From Flavobacteriia bacterium (lineage in GTDB: Bacteria; Bacteroidota; Bacteroidia; Flavobacteriales; Schleiferiaceae): a stretch of DNA of 64,000 bases. This document shows, piece by piece, positions 20,327 to 27,971 of the stretch. The notes under the pieces are model-generated. The model saw nothing but the letters and a program-made list of their open reading frames with translations. It was not told where the DNA came from and made no database searches. The DNA lies in the NCBI GenBank assembly GCA_013373425.1, contig JABXHW010000014.1, positions 1 to 64,000 on the forward strand, read 5' to 3'. The first letter of the stretch is position 1. Each line of letters starts with the position of its first letter. A program made the position numbers and the translations under genes.

Positions 20327-20680
20327 ATGGTTGCCTTTATCAGCAAAAATTCTTGGAGCAATCCAATAAGTAGTATCTCTCTTTACCTTCAAAAACAAAA
20401 GCTTCATCAACTCGCCAAAAGTCAAAAAGGTTATCGCGGATTGCGTGCTAAGTGGACCCTTACAGGTGTCTACTTCATGACTTTATGGAAGGATGAAGAA
20501 TACCTGAACACCTTCCTTTCTTCTGCCGAAGTTCAAGAAGTCTTCAATGAAAGAATTCACAAGGTGGAAGTCACCACTCTGAAAATGTCGGCCATCAACT
20601 TTATTCCATGGAGAGAAGTAGTTCAACTCATGTCGAAGAACTCAATTAGAGTGAACAACCCGGAGACGTTGACTCGCTAG
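20327..20680 (+). CDS. Small protein, possible antibiotic-biosynthesis-monooxygenase-like fold
   Basis: A 117-residue protein that I do not recognise with certainty. The order of a strand with TGVYFMTLWKDEEYLNTF, then a helix SSAEVQEVFNERIHKV, then a strand VTTLKMSAINF resembles small dimeric alpha-beta barrel (ABM/DUF3291-like) proteins, in which monomers pair around a small-molecule pocket. No catalytic residue is visible. It has its own -7 box and ends in a strong two-way terminator, so it is a single-gene unit convergent with ettA. The coding call is good; the fold call is weak. Confidence 0.6.
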   Translation: MVAFISKNSWSNPISSISLYLQKQKLHQLAKSQKGYRGLRAKWTLTGVYFMTLWKDEEYLNTFLSSAEVQEVFNERIHKVEVTTLKMSAINFIPWREVVQLMSKNSIRVNNPETLTR

Positions 20681-20700
20681 TTGACGTATACATTATAAAT

Positions 20701-20742
20701 GAAAAAGCGCCCTGACAATTCATCTTCAGGGCGCTTTTTTAT
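20701..20742. terminator. Two-way terminator between the gene at 20327 and ettA
   Basis: AAAAGCGCCCTGA and TCAGGGCGCTTTT form a 13-base-pair stem. T-runs on both strands mean it can stop transcription from either side, which suits the convergent genes. Confidence 0.93.
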
Positions 20743-20759
20743 TGAAGTATGATTAATGG

Positions 20760-22457
20760 CTATTGATCCTTCATCAACTTTTTATATTTGAATCGCGTAG
20801 GCTCTACTCCTGTACCGAGACGCTTCTGCTTGTTCTCCTCGTATTCCGAGAATGAACCTTCGAAGTAGTACACTTGTGAGTCGCCTTCAAAGGCCAAGAT
20901 ATGTGTACACACACGATCGAGGAACCAACGGTCGTGAGAAATAATCACAGCACAACCCGCGAAGTTCTCCAAGCCTTCTTCCAAAGCGCGCAATGTATTC
21001 ACATCAAGGTCGTTAGTCGGCTCATCCAGCAACAAGACGTTGCCGCCTTCCTTGAGTGCCATAGCGAGGTGAAGACGGTTTCTCTCTCCTCCGGAAAGCA
21101 CTCCCACCTTCTTGCTTTGGTCGCCACCAGCAAAGTTAAATCGACTGAGGTAGGCTCTAGAGTTCACGATCTGTCCTCCCATCTCAAACTGCTCCTGACC
21201 ATCTGCAACGGTTTCGTAGATGGAGCGTTCGGGCTGAATCTTCTCATGGGTCTGATCGACATATGAGATTTTTACAGTATCACCTGTAATGAATTCACCT
21301 GAATCCGGTGTCTCTTGTCCCATGATCATTCTAAAGATGGTGGTCTTACCCGCACCGTTCGGCCCGATAATACCCACAATACCCGCTGGCGGCAAAGAGA
21401 AGTTCAAATCTTCATAAAGAAGCTTGTCGCCATAGCCTTTCTTCACCCCTTTTGCTTCAATCACATTGGTACCCAAACGCGGTCCAGGTGGGATGAAGAT
21501 TTCGAGTTTGCTCTCTTTCTCCTTCTGCTCTTCAGATAGGAGTTTCTCGTAGTTATTCAAACGAGCCTTGCTCTTAGCTTGGCGTCCTTTCGGATTCATA
21601 CGAACCCAATCCAATTCTCGCTCAAGAGTCTTTCTTCGCTTACTCGCTTGCTTCTCTTCCTGAGCCATTCTCTTGGTCTTCTGATCCAACCAGCTCGAAT
21701 AGTTCCCTTTCCATGGAATGCCTTCTCCTCTATCCAATTCGAGAATCCAACCTGCAACATTGTCAAGGAAGTAACGGTCGTGCGTTACAGCAATCACTGT
21801 CCCTTTGTACTGTTGTAAGTGATGCTCCAACCACAAAATTGATTCAGCATCCAAGTGGTTCGTCGGTTCGTCCAGTAGAAGTACGTCTGGATTCTGAAGT
21901 AGAAGTCGGCACAAAGCAACCCTACGACGCTCACCACCAGATAGCACGCTGATTGGCGTATCCTCATCTGGGCAGTTCAATGCGTCCATTGCACGTTTCA
22001 ATACAGTATCGATTTCCCATGCATTTGTTGCATCAATCTTATCCTGCAGTTCTGCCTGTCGTGCCATGAGTTTCTCCATCTTATCAGGATTCTCATAGAC
22101 TTCTGGCAATCCGAACTGATCATTTATGGAATTGTACTCATTGAGGAGCTCCATGGTTTCACCGGCACCCTCTCGTACAATATCGATGACAGTTTTCGAC
22201 TCGTCGAGTTGAGGTTCCTGTTCAAGGTAGCCTACGGAGTATCCCTGAGCGAATACCACATCACCGCGGTACTCCTTCTCTACACCAGCAATAATTTTAA
22301 GCAAGGTGGACTTACCGGAACCATTCAGACCAATGATACCAATCTTGGCTCCGTAAAAGAAGCTCAAATAGATATCCTTAATAATGGCCTTGTTGTTATT
22401 CGGGAGGATTTTAGAAACTCCCGACATCGAGAATATAATCTTCTTGTCGTCTGACAT
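20760..22457 (-). CDS. ettA: Energy-dependent translational throttle protein EttA (ABC-F)
   Basis: A 565-residue ABC-F protein with two ATP-binding cassettes and no membrane segments. Cassette 1 has Walker A GLNGSGKSTLL (about 42-52) and signature LSGGERRRVALCRLLL (about 168); cassette 2 has GPNGAGKTTIFRM (about 360) and LSGGERNRLHLAMALKEGG (about 460). The region between them carries the P-site-tRNA interaction motif. EttA binds the ribosomal E site and gates the first peptide bond according to ATP/ADP ratio. Length and order match E. coli EttA. It is single-gene, ending at the two-way terminator. Confidence 0.93.
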   Translation of the reverse strand: MSDDKKIIFSMSGVSKILPNNNKAIIKDIYLSFFYGAKIGIIGLNGSGKSTLLKIIAGVEKEYRGDVVFAQGYSVGYLEQEPQLDESKTVIDIVREGAGETMELLNEYNSINDQFGLPEVYENPDKMEKLMARQAELQDKIDATNAWEIDTVLKRAMDALNCPDEDTPISVLSGGERRRVALCRLLLQNPDVLLLDEPTNHLDAESILWLEHHLQQYKGTVIAVTHDRYFLDNVAGWILELDRGEGIPWKGNYSSWLDQKTKRMAQEEKQASKRRKTLERELDWVRMNPKGRQAKSKARLNNYEKLLSEEQKEKESKLEIFIPPGPRLGTNVIEAKGVKKGYGDKLLYEDLNFSLPPAGIVGIIGPNGAGKTTIFRMIMGQETPDSGEFITGDTVKISYVDQTHEKIQPERSIYETVADGQEQFEMGGQIVNSRAYLSRFNFAGGDQSKKVGVLSGGERNRLHLAMALKEGGNVLLLDEPTNDLDVNTLRALEEGLENFAGCAVIISHDRWFLDRVCTHILAFEGDSQVYYFEGSFSEYEENKQKRLGTGVEPTRFKYKKLMKDQ

Positions 22458-22562
22458 AGGATGAGTTTTGAAATACGGAACTGCGAATATCGTTAAAGTT
22501 ATGCGTAAGTGAGCGCCCTTGAAAGCCCATTCAATCGAAATTCGTTCATTTGTGATTGGACC

Positions 22563-23312
22563 ATGAATCGCCTATACCTATCCATATTCATACTGCTCTC
22601 TTCCTTAAGTTACTCTCAAGTTACTTTGGAAGGGTTTGTCCGCGCAGAAGATAATGGTGAGCCCATACCCCAAGTGTATGTGGTGAACCTATCAACGGAA
22701 GAAAGCGCTACAAGTAATAGCAATGGATTCTTTTCAATTGAGATGTCGAGTTCCGATACATTACTCCTCTCCCATATCTCCTTCAAGTATCAGCAGTTCA
22801 TTCTCCCCAATATCGAAGATGAAGAGCGATGGATCACAGTTATCAACTTAGAACCACGCAGTTATCTTCTTGAGGAAATTGAAGTAGTTGAGTATCAAAT
22901 TAGCACCAATCGCCCTCGACCAATGGTGCTGGAAGAACCCAACGTTCCCTACGAAGAGGATGTAGTTTATCCTGAAACCGCAGGAAGGCCAAGCGTTTCG
23001 TCACCGGTGGATTTGCTGTACTGGTACTTTGGTAGTAGGCCTCGTCAGCTGCGCGAGCTACAGCGACTAAAGGAAGAAGATCGTTACCGTCGTCAATTGG
23101 TGGAAGGGAATAATCGCGAAATTCTTCAAGAAATAACTGGACTTAGTCCAGAAGAGTTAGAAGCTTTCGTTTGGACGTGTAAGTATCGTGACATTCCTAT
23201 TTCAACATTGAACGACTACGATTTGCTGGTCAGTCTACTCCGCTGTTACGCAGAGTATGTACAAGAAATAGAAGACAATCAAGTCTTAGACGACGCCCAG
23301 AACGGCTGGTAA
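22563..23312 (+). CDS. Exported protein with carboxypeptidase-regulatory-like domain
   Basis: A 249-residue exported protein. The start at 22563 yields a signal peptide (MNRLYLSIFILLSSLSYSQ). Residues 22-105 form a CarboxypepD_reg-like beta sandwich (VTLEGFVRAEDNGEPIPQVYV, then a serine-rich turn and ISFKYQQFILPNI), the module that precedes TonB-dependent receptors but here stands alone. Residues 130-249 are mostly helical (arginine and glutamate rich, for example RQLRELQRLKEEDRYRR) and match nothing I know. The longer in-frame opening would place the signal peptide inside. Function unknown; such proteins are typical of Bacteroidota envelopes. Confidence 0.75.
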   Translation: MNRLYLSIFILLSSLSYSQVTLEGFVRAEDNGEPIPQVYVVNLSTEESATSNSNGFFSIEMSSSDTLLLSHISFKYQQFILPNIEDEERWITVINLEPRSYLLEEIEVVEYQISTNRPRPMVLEEPNVPYEEDVVYPETAGRPSVSSPVDLLYWYFGSRPRQLRELQRLKEEDRYRRQLVEGNNREILQEITGLSPEELEAFVWTCKYRDIPISTLNDYDLLVSLLRCYAEYVQEIEDNQVLDDAQNGW

Positions 23313-23347
23313 AACCCTCATTCTCAAGTCAAGAACCATACAGGGAG

Positions 23348-23378
23348 TTTGGATATCTCAACCTTTTTCGTAATATTG
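23348..23378 (+). promoter_or_regulatory. Promoter of the small gene at 23423
   Basis: TTTG (23348-23351), a 19-base spacer, then TAATATTG (23371-23378, five of six informative positions) match the Bacteroidota -33/-7 pattern well. The ATG is 44 bases downstream. Confidence 0.6.
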
Positions 23379-23422
23379 TAAGTGCATTCCTACAAGAATG
23401 CAAACCATCCAAACCCTACGTT

Positions 23423-23740
23423 ATGATTCTCGCTCAACCAGACTCCAAGCAAATCAGAAATGATGTTTTCAAGCGCATCATAGGTGGTGCTCAGCATTCT
23501 GAATCAGTTCACCGAGTAGCCACTAAAATTGTAGATGAATTATCCGCCGACTTAGTGCTCTTAGAAGATCCTTCGGAACGCAAGGCTGTGATTCACGACA
23601 CCTACTCAAAGATTCAGAACATTCATAAAATTAGAAGATTCAATTATGGCTACGCTTCTCAGGAACGAAATCAGTTCGTGGGATTAGCCATCAACGAAAT
23701 ATTGTATCGATTTAAAGCGAAGTACGCTCGATACTTTTAA
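23423..23740 (+). CDS. Small cytoplasmic protein of unknown function
   Basis: A 105-residue protein, basic and mostly helical. Residues 20-60 look helical (HSESVHRVATKIVDELSADLVLLEDPSERKAVIHDTYSK), followed by FNYGYASQERNQFVG and a final AINEILYRFKAKYARYF. I do not recognise a family, and there is no signal peptide, membrane segment or metal motif. It is single-gene, with a good promoter and a terminator, which supports real expression. The ATG sits 44 bases from the -7 box. Confidence 0.7.
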   Translation: MILAQPDSKQIRNDVFKRIIGGAQHSESVHRVATKIVDELSADLVLLEDPSERKAVIHDTYSKIQNIHKIRRFNYGYASQERNQFVGLAINEILYRFKAKYARYF

Positions 23741-23767
23741 GATTCATTGGTGTTTCATTGTTCCTCT

Positions 23768-23807
23768 GAAGGCCTTCTCGTGCACAAGCGAAGGCCTTCT
23801 TTTTTTG
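23768..23807 (+). terminator. Intrinsic terminator after the gene at 23423
   Basis: GAAGGCCTT pairs with AAGGCCTTC across a 14-base loop, followed by a run of T (TTTTTTT). Confidence 0.9.
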
Positions 23808-23828
23808 CGCTAATCGCGGCCGATTAGC

Positions 23829-23836
23829 TATATTCG
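23829..23836 (+). promoter_or_regulatory. -7-like box four bases before the ATG at 23841
   Basis: TATATTCG matches five of six informative positions of TAnnTTTG and leaves only TTGC before the ATG, so a transcript starting a few bases after the box would begin at the start codon. Confidence 0.45.
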
Positions 23837-23840
23837 TTGC

Positions 23841-24344
23841 ATGCCTTTGAAGAAGCTACTCTTCTACTCCTTTATGGTGTGGACTACCCAGTTCTCTACC
23901 GCTCAAACTCGCACGTTAGACGAGCTTGCGGGAGAGGCATTCACGGCTATTACGACCAACAGCCAGACTCCCGATTCGTTATACATCTCTTTGCAGGAGT
24001 ATCACATGCTCATTGAGCGTCAACCTATGTCGAATTCCGACAAGTCGAACTTCAAAACCGAGGTGAACTCTTTTCATGGAAATCAAGAGCGTGAGTTCTA
24101 TTCCGGTATCACTTCATTCCGACAGATTTATACAAATGAGATCGCTCGAGGCGCAGAAGTTCAACTCGATAGTGTTTGGTCTCAACCGATGGAAGGAACT
24201 CGAAATATTTTCGAAATAAAATTCCAAATCTCCTTTCAATATGAAGAAGATGAGGAACCCGTATTGACCTTCCTGGAAACGATGGTCGGGACCGTCCGCC
24301 GCCGGTATTCCTTCCTTTCACCTATCGTCGAATCTTACGAATAG
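23841..24344 (+). CDS. Small exported protein of unknown function
   Basis: A 167-residue protein with a signal peptide (MPLKKLLFYSFMVWTTQFSTAQ). Residues 25-165 alternate helices and strands; the strand pattern near 115-145 (ARGAEVQLDSVWSQPMEG, then IFEIKFQISFQYE) suggests a small alpha/beta domain. There is no known motif. It starts four bases after a -7-like box and is followed three bases later by the zinc-ribbon gene, so it leads a five-gene run ending with the NRDE gene. The start is well placed because an upstream in-frame alternative is absent. Confidence 0.7.
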   Translation: MPLKKLLFYSFMVWTTQFSTAQTRTLDELAGEAFTAITTNSQTPDSLYISLQEYHMLIERQPMSNSDKSNFKTEVNSFHGNQEREFYSGITSFRQIYTNEIARGAEVQLDSVWSQPMEGTRNIFEIKFQISFQYEEDEEPVLTFLETMVGTVRRRYSFLSPIVESYE

Positions 24345-24347
24345 TAC

Positions 24348-24572
24348 ATGACATTTTTCGACTTCCTACACATGACCACCAAGGAGATTCGTCAACTGGA
24401 AATCGAGAAGTGTCCATTCTGTGAAACCGAACAACCGCGCAAGTTGTGTAGGAACCGATATTGGATACAGATCGCATTCATTCCTATCATCCCTTACAAA
24501 ACCAAGTACGTATCCCGTTGCACATACTGCAGTGGTGACGTGGTCGTTAATGATATCAACCATGGAAATTGA
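24348..24572 (+). CDS. Small zinc-ribbon protein
   Basis: A 74-residue protein with two Cys pairs, CPFC (22-25) and CTYC (58-61), separated by 32 residues, which fits a single zinc ribbon. The middle (NRYWIQIAFIPIIPYKTKYVSR) is hydrophobic and basic, as in zinc-ribbon membrane-associated proteins of the zinc_ribbon_15 type. An alternative ATG at 24372 would drop eight residues. It follows the secreted protein gene by three bases and overlaps the DinB-like gene by 11 bases, so it is co-translated. Binding of zinc is inferred from the cysteines; the partner is unknown. Confidence 0.7.
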   Translation: MTFFDFLHMTTKEIRQLEIEKCPFCETEQPRKLCRNRYWIQIAFIPIIPYKTKYVSRCTYCSGDVVVNDINHGN

Positions 24573-25083
24573 CCCTTCCGAATACGCTGCGTTTTACGCC
24601 AACTACATCTCGTATGCAAGTGAAGACACTGCTCGTGAAGCGCTGAGCAATAGGACTAAGGAGCTCATGGCGCTACTTCAAGCCTATAAAACCAATGAGG
24701 AGGCAGCGAACTATTCCTACGCTGAAGGGAAGTGGTCCATCAAGCAACTCGTCCTGCATCTGATCGATTCAGAAATGAACTTTGTAATCAGAACCCTTTG
24801 GGCGCTACGAGGTGAGTCTTCCGAGTTGCCTGGATTTGACCACAACAAATGGGTAGAAGAAAATCCGGATGAGAATATCACCTTGGAGGCTACTCTAGCT
24901 TGGTTCGAAAATCAGAGCGCTTCAACGCTTGCACTGTTTCAAACCGTGAATGAAAATCAATGGGACAATCGCGTGACTGCCAATGGAGTCACCTTTACCG
25001 TTAGAAGTCTTGCGGCCATCATATGTGGCCATACCAGACACCACGCCAAAATCATATCCGAACGTTACATACCCTATCTATAA
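24562..25083 (+). CDS. DinB-like (YfiT/BstA-type) putative metal-dependent enzyme
   Basis: A 173-residue protein of the DinB superfamily: a four-helix bundle with three metal-binding histidines. Candidate ligands are the His in SIKQLVLHLIDSE (about residue 64) and the pair in IICGHTRHHAKII (about 157-162). The start at 24562 is preferred (MEIDPSEYAAF); the longer opening is a shadow of the zinc-ribbon frame. In Bacillus, relatives are nickel-dependent bacillithiol transferases or hydrolases; the substrate here is not known. It overlaps the zinc-ribbon gene by 11 bases, and its stop TAA overlaps the next ATG by one base (TAATG). Confidence 0.82.
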   Translation: MEIDPSEYAAFYANYISYASEDTAREALSNRTKELMALLQAYKTNEEAANYSYAEGKWSIKQLVLHLIDSEMNFVIRTLWALRGESSELPGFDHNKWVEENPDENITLEATLAWFENQSASTLALFQTVNENQWDNRVTANGVTFTVRSLAAIICGHTRHHAKIISERYIPYL

Positions 25084-26402
25084 TGGCAAGTTTGAATATT
25101 CCTGAGTCAAAAAAAAATCGTGTTGTCATTCTAGGTGGTGGCTTTGGTGGTCTCACTCTCGCGAAAAAACTTTCATCACGTGAATTCCAGGTTGTACTTG
25201 TGGACAAGCATAATTATCACACCTTTCAGCCTCTACTCTATCAGGTTGCTACCGCTGGGCTAGAACCCGACTCAATCGCTTACCCGCTCAGAAAAATCTT
25301 TCACAAGAAGCAAGAATTCTATTTCCGTGTTGCGGAGGCCAAAGCTGTTGATGAAGAGAAGTCAGAGCTGGTTACTGATAGAGGAAATTTGCGTTACGAT
25401 CACCTAGTGCTAGCCATGGGGAGCACAACAAACTTCTTCGGCAATGAGAATGTGGAGCGCTACGCCATGCCGATGAAGTCATTGCCTGAAGCCTTGAACC
25501 TGCGAAGCCTAATTCTTCAAAACTTCGAAGCTTCACTGCTAACCGACGACCTCAAGGAGCGAGAACGACTCATGAACTACGTCATTGTAGGCGGTGGTCC
25601 GACAGGCGTAGAACTGGCAGGAGCCATTGCAGAGCTCAAAACACACGTTCTTCCTGAAGACTATCCCGATTTGGACTTTAGGAGAATGACCATCCACTTG
25701 CTCGAAGCTTCACCAAGACTGCTCAATGGAATGAGTGATAAGTCTGGAGATCAAGCCGTGAAAGGATTGGAGAAACTTGGCGTGCAAGTTTGGACCGACA
25801 CTATGGTTAAGGATTATGATGGAGAAACGGTGATCACGGAAGACCGGAAGCTACCGGCAAGTACGCTCATTTGGGCTGCCGGAGTTAAAGGCAACCAACT
25901 TGATGGCATCCCCGACGCATCTAAGGAGAGAGGTCGAATTTTAGTGGATGAACAATGTCGAATCATGGGCATGAAATCCGTGTACGCCATTGGCGATGTA
26001 GCATTGATGAAGCAAGATTCTCACCCCAATGGACATCCAATGGTTGCTCCAGTTGCCGTTCAGCAAGGAAAGCTGTTAGCGGCCAACTTGCGCCGCACAA
26101 TTAAAGGAGGAGAATTGAAGACATTCTCATACTTCAACAAAGGAAGTATGGCAACCATAGGAAGGAACAAAGCGGTTGTTGATGTTGCAGGCCTGCACTT
26201 CAAAGGATTCATAGCATGGCTTATGTGGATGTTCCTTCACTTGATGGAACTCGTAGGATTCAGAAACAGAATCATTGCACTCGTCAACTGGATGTCGTCG
26301 TATTTCTCTTATGACAAAGGAATTCGATTAATTATCCGACCTTTCTCAAGAGAAGAAAGAAAAGTAGAAGATGTGCACGCTGACGTACCTTCCGAATCGT
26401 GA
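25083..26402 (+). CDS. ndh: Type II NADH dehydrogenase-like FAD oxidoreductase
   Basis: A 439-residue flavoprotein of the NDH-2 family, which passes electrons from NADH to quinone without pumping protons. The FAD site is near residue 16 (VVILGGGFGGLTLAKKL), the diagnostic segment NYHTFQPLLYQVATAGL near 43-59, and the NAD site near 176 (YVIVGGGPTGVELAGAIAEL). The C-terminal stretch (about 375-410, AWLMWMFLHLMELVGF) is the amphipathic membrane anchor. The start at 25083 agrees with the TAATG overlap with the DinB-like gene. The 3' end overlaps the NRDE gene by 32 bases. Quinone reduction is inferred from the family. Confidence 0.9.
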   Translation: MASLNIPESKKNRVVILGGGFGGLTLAKKLSSREFQVVLVDKHNYHTFQPLLYQVATAGLEPDSIAYPLRKIFHKKQEFYFRVAEAKAVDEEKSELVTDRGNLRYDHLVLAMGSTTNFFGNENVERYAMPMKSLPEALNLRSLILQNFEASLLTDDLKERERLMNYVIVGGGPTGVELAGAIAELKTHVLPEDYPDLDFRRMTIHLLEASPRLLNGMSDKSGDQAVKGLEKLGVQVWTDTMVKDYDGETVITEDRKLPASTLIWAAGVKGNQLDGIPDASKERGRILVDEQCRIMGMKSVYAIGDVALMKQDSHPNGHPMVAPVAVQQGKLLAANLRRTIKGGELKTFSYFNKGSMATIGRNKAVVDVAGLHFKGFIAWLMWMFLHLMELVGFRNRIIALVNWMSSYFSYDKGIRLIIRPFSREERKVEDVHADVPSES

Positions 26403-27051
26403 TGGATTTATAGTCACACAAAATCGAGATGAGAGCCCTCTTCGCGGCAAACCTATATTCCCATTCCGTAGTGAAGAAGGCTACACCTATCCCAAGGATC
26501 CTGATGGGGATGGCTCGTGGATGATGACCGACGGAAAATCGGTAGTGTGCGTTTTGAATGGTGGCTACGAACCCCATGAAAGGAACCCTCCCTATCGACA
26601 TAGCCGCGGACTACTGCCTCGAATATTGCTCGACCGTCCTCAATTAGAATTGACTCCGAGCGATGCGGAAGGTTTGGAGCCCTTCTCTGTTTTTATTTTC
26701 AACGCATCCAAGGTCGTTAGGTATACTTGGGATGGAACATCACTCTTTGTGGAGTCCTTCTCCCCCAATGAAAATCACATATTCCAGTCTGCTCCTCTTT
26801 ATTCCAATGCTATGCAATCTATGCGTTCGCTTTGGTTCGACGAGTGGCTCTCCGAGCATTCACCGTCTAAAGACACCATTCTCGACTTCCACTTCAATGG
26901 AGGCGATGGTGCAGGAGAAACGAATATCTGCATGTATCGTCCAGGCGTACAAACTACCGCAATTACTCAGGTTTCGATTTCTACTAATTCACCTAGCACG
27001 TACTTCTTCCACTCCATTCTGTCTGGAGAAGAACTAACTATCCATCTATAA
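26371..27051 (+). CDS. NRDE/TANGO2-family protein
   Basis: A 226-residue protein of the NRDE family, named after the conserved motif seen here as QNRDESPLRGKP (about 17-28) behind the near N-terminal MCTLTY. The N-terminal Cys2 is conserved in this family and is proposed to act as the nucleophile of an Ntn-type fold. Human TANGO2 affects lipid and haem handling; bacterial roles are unknown. It starts inside the 3' end of ndh (32-base overlap), so translation is coupled. It ends the five-gene run that begins at 23841; no terminator is evident. Confidence 0.85.
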   Translation: MCTLTYLPNRDGFIVTQNRDESPLRGKPIFPFRSEEGYTYPKDPDGDGSWMMTDGKSVVCVLNGGYEPHERNPPYRHSRGLLPRILLDRPQLELTPSDAEGLEPFSVFIFNASKVVRYTWDGTSLFVESFSPNENHIFQSAPLYSNAMQSMRSLWFDEWLSEHSPSKDTILDFHFNGGDGAGETNICMYRPGVQTTAITQVSISTNSPSTYFFHSILSGEELTIHL

Positions 27052-27092
27052 GTTGATAGTGTCCGAATTGCTGGATGTAAATTGACTTCACA

Positions 27093-27148
27093 GTACTTTG
27101 CATTCACATAGTACTTTAATTTTTTAGGTACCTTGCATTGCATAGTAC
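27093..27148. promoter_or_regulatory. Tandem palindromic operators upstream of the PadR operon
   Basis: Copy 1 (27093-27114) begins GTACTTTGCA and ends ATAGTAC. Copy 2 (27128-27148) begins GTACCTTGCA and ends GCATAGTAC. Both are imperfect palindromes with GTAC at each end and a TGCA core. Copy 2 overlaps the likely -33 region of the promoter whose -7 box is TATATTTG, so binding would block transcription. PadR itself, encoded two genes later, is the obvious candidate binder. Confidence 0.6.
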
Positions 27149-27159
27149 CATATTCTTTC

Positions 27160-27167
27160 TATATTTG
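27160..27167 (+). promoter_or_regulatory. -7 box of the PadR-PspC operon
   Basis: TATATTTG matches TAnnTTTG fully. A TTGC at 27138-27141, 18 bases further up, could serve as a -33 element, and it lies inside the second palindrome. Confidence 0.6.
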
Positions 27168-27191
27168 ACCCATCAACAAAAACTAAAACAC

Positions 27192-27629
27192 ATGAAACCA
27201 GTACTAACAATTCTCTTCTTGGGTGCCTTCACATGGGCAACACAAGCTCAAGATTTAGGATCTATTCACGGCTACCTTGCCGACATTGAAGGGAGCATTT
27301 CGATGGACATCGACATGGACTTGGATGACATTTTCGATGGAGAAGTCAACGGCTACTCTGTAGAAGGAGATGCAAGCAGAACCAAGTTCAGTGTAATCAG
27401 CGAGTCGGAATACGACATGGATGAGATTTACCACTACGTGTACAATGCGCTGAATCGCTCTGGATTGAAGAAGCTTGTCATTGAAGAATCAGATGACGGT
27501 CAAGCTTTCATCTTCGTAGAAGAAACAGGACGAAACGTAGAGGAGGTTTACGCATTCATTATCAGCGATGAAGACGTGCTCGTTTTCGCAACGGTGTACG
27601 GAAACTTCATTATCACAGAAGAAGACTGA
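27192..27629 (+). CDS. Small secreted protein, first gene of a PadR-PspC operon
   Basis: A 145-residue exported protein with a signal peptide (MKPVLTILFLGAFTWATQAQ; start at 27192). The mature part is very acidic, with the run MDIDMDLDDIFDGEV near 37-51, and ends with short strands (VLVFATVYGNFIITEED). It may belong to the DUF4252-like small exported proteins found near such operons, but I am not sure of the family. It is the first gene behind the double palindrome, three bases before the PadR gene, so it should be expressed with padR and pspC. Confidence 0.65.
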   Translation: MKPVLTILFLGAFTWATQAQDLGSIHGYLADIEGSISMDIDMDLDDIFDGEVNGYSVEGDASRTKFSVISESEYDMDEIYHYVYNALNRSGLKKLVIEESDDGQAFIFVEETGRNVEEVYAFIISDEDVLVFATVYGNFIITEED

Positions 27630-27632
27630 AAG

Positions 27633-27971
27633 ATGAAGATAGAGAACACAAAAGCGCAGATGCGCAAGGGAGTACTAGAGATGTGCATACTCTCTACCCT
27701 TCAGAATCAAGATGCATATGCATCCGACATTATCGACAAACTCAAGGAAGGCAAGATGATCGTTGTGGAGGGTACACTCTACCCCCTACTCACACGATTG
27801 AAGAACGCCGGATTACTTTCCTACAGATGGGAAGAAAGCAAAAGTGGTCCACCTCGAAAATACTACAGCATTTCAACAGAGGGAAAGGCCTTTTTAGATG
27901 AGCTACAAATCACATGGGAAGAGCTCGTAAAAGCCGTTGAAGTAACCACAGCCAAGAAAACAAAGTCATGA
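27633..27971 (+). CDS. PadR-family transcriptional regulator
   Basis: A 112-residue regulator. The winged helix-turn-helix runs from 10 to 90: MRKGVLEMCILSTLQNQDAYASDIIDKLK, then the recognition element TLYPLLTRLKNAGLLSYRWEES and the wing GPPRKYYSISTEGKAF. Short PadR-s1 regulators are dimers held by the C-terminal helix (about 90-110). In many bacteria PadR binds palindromic sites and is released by small molecules or stress. The stop overlaps the ATG of the PspC gene by four bases. It probably represses its own operon through the palindromes at 27093-27148 (inference). Confidence 0.9.
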   Translation: MKIENTKAQMRKGVLEMCILSTLQNQDAYASDIIDKLKEGKMIVVEGTLYPLLTRLKNAGLLSYRWEESKSGPPRKYYSISTEGKAFLDELQITWEELVKAVEVTTAKKTKS

